Shown here piece after piece: positions 5,953 to 7,572 of a stretch of 7,572 nt of DNA. How positions within the stretch are numbered: the first letter of the stretch is position 1; each line of letters starts with the position of its first letter. This stretch comes from Deltaproteobacteria bacterium (lineage in GTDB: Bacteria > Bdellovibrionota > Bdellovibrionia > JABDDW01): contig JABDDW010000072.1 in the NCBI GenBank assembly GCA_013287405.1, forward strand, positions 1 through 7,572, given 5' to 3'. Made by a program: the position numbers and the translations under genes. The notes under the pieces are model-generated. The model was not told the DNA's origin, made no database searches, and saw only the letters and a list, made by a program, of their open reading frames with translations.

Positions 5953-6072
5953 TCACTTTGTTTGATTAGTGGTGGGAGCAATGTCAATTAAACGCCATTC
6001 CCTATCTTCCCATAGGAACATTTTCAGCAGCAGTACTACGTCTTGTGGTTTTAAACTTCCATGAGATCTCAT
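5953..6072 (-). pseudogene. Truncated helix-turn-helix regulator (N-terminal part only)
   Basis: The minus frame from ATG 6072 to TGA 5953-5955 encodes 39 residues: MRSHGSLKPQDVVLLLKMF, then LWEDREWRLIDIA, then an unrelated-looking PTTNQTK. The first two blocks match the start of a winged-HTH family whose members typically begin with SLKPQD(V/I)xxLLKL and continue through 'REW...DLA..LGLSxSEV' to well over 100 residues. Here homology appears to stop exactly at the first HTH helix (near 5976), so most of the DNA-binding domain is missing. The family assignment is from memory of the motif, not a search. A perfect 29-bp palindrome lies 15 bases upstream of the start and is the likely autoregulatory operator. 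It points toward the end of the secreted-protein operon. Confidence 0.6.
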
Positions 6073-6086
6073 AGCACAACTTTACC

Positions 6087-6115
6087 ATTACAGATTACAA
6101 ATTGTAATCTGTAAT
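6087..6115. repeat. Perfect 29-bp palindrome, probable operator of the truncated HTH gene
   Basis: Arms ATTACAGATTACAA (6087-6100) and TTGTAATCTGTAAT (6102-6115) are exact reverse complements around a single central A. Each arm is itself a tandem of ATTACA-type units (ATTACA-G-ATTACA-A), so the site presents four half-sites. No T-run or GC-rich stem is present, so it is a better protein-binding site than a terminator. It sits directly upstream of the start of the HTH remnant (6072), where an autorepressor would bind. Confidence 0.65.
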
Positions 6116-6193
6116 TCGACACCATAACGATTAGCAAGGTAGTCGCAGAGAATAAGGACAAAAAGTTTAGTAATTACAATAACCTGTGATTTT

Positions 6194-6269
<76 letters not shown>

Positions 6270-6328
6270 GCTTAATTTTAGATAGTGCATAGCATCGAAT
6301 GACTAAAGAGTCTAAAAAAATTTGGCCC

Positions 6329-7309
6329 CTAATTAAAGTCATAGGCAACATTGATCGTTAAGTAGCTGAGCAGACCCACTAGAGGAGAAGTATCCCTCTC
6401 ACAGCCTAAACCAACAGCCCAGTTCCCCAAGGTTCGAGTCAATGTAGCGTCGTAAGTCCAACCCAAAGAAAGATCGATTGCCGATACTGAATTAATAAAC
6501 TCTAATTCGACGGACCAATTATCAAGGGGGTAAAGAGTTAGGTCAAAATCTAGAGTACTTTGCGCAAAGTTGGTGATGGCACTGGAGAAGCCCCCAGCAC
6601 CAAGTCGGGCAGCACCCGGTGCAGTAATAAAATTTAAGAAGTCACCGACGTTTCTATCGTAGAAATAGTAAGTGTAGGTGAGACTCGCACTCAATAATTT
6701 TGATGGTGAAGCTGAGGCTTCGCCTAAAGCGCCTATTTGCCTTAAATTATTGAACCCGGTAGTAGGACTCAATTTCTTATTCAAACCCACACGAGTTCCG
6801 TTGAAAGTCTGAATGTACTGAATATCTTTGGCTCCCATTTTTAATTTCAGTGAACTACGGAAGGTTTCTTCGTCTCCCTTTTGTCCCTTTTCCTCCAAGA
6901 AAAAATTGTAATAGATGTCCATTTCTGGACCCGAATCGACCAGGCTTTCTTCGGGGGTATAAGAATAGGTGTAATTAAAAACGGAGCCAAGGCCACTGCC
7001 AGCTTCGTATCCGGTCTCGGGGATGAACGTGTAGCTATGATCGACAACGTTATTTTGAACGGCAGAGGTCGCGGAGGTCGATGGGGCCTGGGAAAACCCA
7101 AGTTCCATGGACCAAGACCAATCATCGGTCCCTTTTGCATGGGAACCATCAATAAAATCACCCTCTCCGGTGAGAGTCTCGTCATATCCTCCCCCACCCA
7201 ATTCAAGCTTTGATTTCAAAGAAGTCCCTTGCACTTGGTTGGCCCAAAGGAAGATGAAAGTACAGATGACAGTCAAATAATTCAACTTGCGCCTTTGGAT
7301 CAGACTCAT
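6329..7309 (-). CDS. Putative outer-membrane beta-barrel protein
   Basis: The 326-residue product has a signal peptide (residues 1 to about 28, basic RRK then TVICTFIFLW, cleavage after VQG). The mature sequence alternates polar and hydrophobic/aromatic residues throughout, for example SVFNYTYSYTP, MDIYYNFFLEE, LSASLTYTYYFYDR, STLDFDLTLYPLDNWSVELEF, NWAVGLGCERD and YLTINVAYDF. These are typical amphipathic barrel strands. It ends in INVAYDFN, close to the usual C-terminal aromatic OMP signature but with an extra Asn. No specific family was recognised. A porin-like or surface-assembly role is possible. The ribosome site before ATG 7309 is weak (CCAGGCTA). It diverges from the gene at 7361 across a 51-base AT-rich gap. 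Confidence 0.7.
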   Translation of the reverse strand: MSLIQRRKLNYLTVICTFIFLWANQVQGTSLKSKLELGGGGYDETLTGEGDFIDGSHAKGTDDWSWSMELGFSQAPSTSATSAVQNNVVDHSYTFIPETGYEAGSGLGSVFNYTYSYTPEESLVDSGPEMDIYYNFFLEEKGQKGDEETFRSSLKLKMGAKDIQYIQTFNGTRVGLNKKLSPTTGFNNLRQIGALGEASASPSKLLSASLTYTYYFYDRNVGDFLNFITAPGAARLGAGGFSSAITNFAQSTLDFDLTLYPLDNWSVELEFINSVSAIDLSLGWTYDATLTRTLGNWAVGLGCERDTSPLVGLLSYLTINVAYDFN

Positions 7310-7360
7310 TAGCCTGGGTTTTGAAAATAAACTTTAGGCCATAGATTTTAGGTGAGCCAC

Positions 7361-7572
7361 TTGAATAAGAAAACTCTTTTTCTACATCTTATCGTTCTTT
7401 TCTTAGGCGCGAAGGCCCTTTCGGTGGAAATATCGCGCGAGAGAACACAGTACTTCTGGCAGCCTCTGAAGGGACTTGGCGCCCTGACTCTCTCGGCCGG
7501 AGCCCTTGAAACCAATTATTTGACTGAAATTACTGGAGGAGATACCTCGACCTATCTACTGATTCCCACTTA
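7361..7572 (+). CDS. N-terminal part of a secreted protein (runs off the right edge)
   Basis: The frame is open from TTG 7361 to the window end (70 full codons plus two bases). The product begins MNKKTLFLHLIVLFLGAKAL, a good signal peptide with probable cleavage near ALS (residue 21), followed by SVEISRERTQYFWQPLKGLG and a small-residue-rich stretch LTLSAGALETNYL. AGGTGA lies at 7350-7355, five bases before the TTG, and decides this start. An in-frame GTG at 7352 overlaps that ribosome site and is less likely. The family was not recognised from the fragment. It is transcribed divergently from the beta-barrel gene, so the two may share regulation. Confidence 0.65.
   Translation, partial: MNKKTLFLHLIVLFLGAKALSVEISRERTQYFWQPLKGLGALTLSAGALETNYLTEITGGDTSTYLLIPT

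Noticed and set aside
5869..5991. 40-codon plus-strand frame with GTG start after AGAGG.
   Set aside because: It overlaps a more protein-like minus-strand frame and the hairpin-rich segment, and has no recognisable product; mentioned in the intergenic entry only.
6301..6322. GACT-AAAG-AGTC followed by A/T runs as a terminator.
   Set aside because: The stem is only four base pairs. On the minus strand, where transcription comes from, the T-run precedes rather than follows the stem.
6847..7213. Open frames of about 110-120 codons on both strands inside the beta-barrel gene.
   Set aside because: Their composition is low-complexity and Pro/Arg-rich, with no signal or family motif. The 326-residue barrel frame explains the region better.

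Overview
The window looks like a stretch of chromosome from a Gram-negative bacterium. Several products carry export signals: a lipoprotein, two confident and two probable signal-peptide proteins, and a putative outer-membrane beta-barrel. TGA is a normal stop at several gene junctions and Trp is TGG, so the standard bacterial code applies. The gene content (an adaA/adaB-type pair, a DUF2844/DUF3443-type pair, many small secreted proteins, degraded toxin-antitoxin modules) would suit a Bdellovibrionota or other proteobacterial lineage. That is only an impression.

Layout. Bases 1-69 hold the 3' end of an unidentified plus-strand gene. Bases 270-1323 are a decayed regulatory/toxin-antitoxin patch on the minus strand. 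It has an intact HicB-type antitoxin (270-695), a HicA toxin frame with an in-frame TGA (692-889), a promoter inside a cluster of TTTACA/TGTAAA inverted repeats (901-961), and the remains of a small XRE repressor with a nonsense codon (1076-1288). Next, on the plus strand, come a secreted SGNH/GDSL hydrolase (1359-2342), then a two-gene alkylation-response unit made of an Ada N-terminal domain/AraC activator (2402-2959) and an O6-methylguanine-DNA methyltransferase (2956-3471) joined by an ATGA overlap.

Bases 3530-5786 form a tight three-gene operon for exported proteins: a DUF2844-like protein, a DUF3443-like lipoprotein, and a small secreted protein of unknown type. Both junctions are 4-base overlaps (ATGA and TTGA). 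The lipoprotein carries every hallmark of a two-lobed pepsin-type aspartic peptidase (DTGS, a YNGILGVG segment, then DSGS). This operon is the most interesting part of the window.

Bases 5787-6193 have no intact gene. On the minus strand they hold a 39-codon truncated helix-turn-helix regulator and, just upstream of its start, a perfect 29-bp palindrome that is probably its operator. A tRNA-Lys(CTT) gene follows (6194-6269, minus), then a minus-strand outer-membrane beta-barrel candidate (6329-7309). A divergent secreted-protein gene (7361 onward, TTG start) runs off the right edge.

Taken together, three decayed DNA-binding or toxin genes sit in two patches around an otherwise well-kept set of repair and cell-envelope genes. 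The accessory patches appear to be eroding leftovers of mobile or addiction modules.
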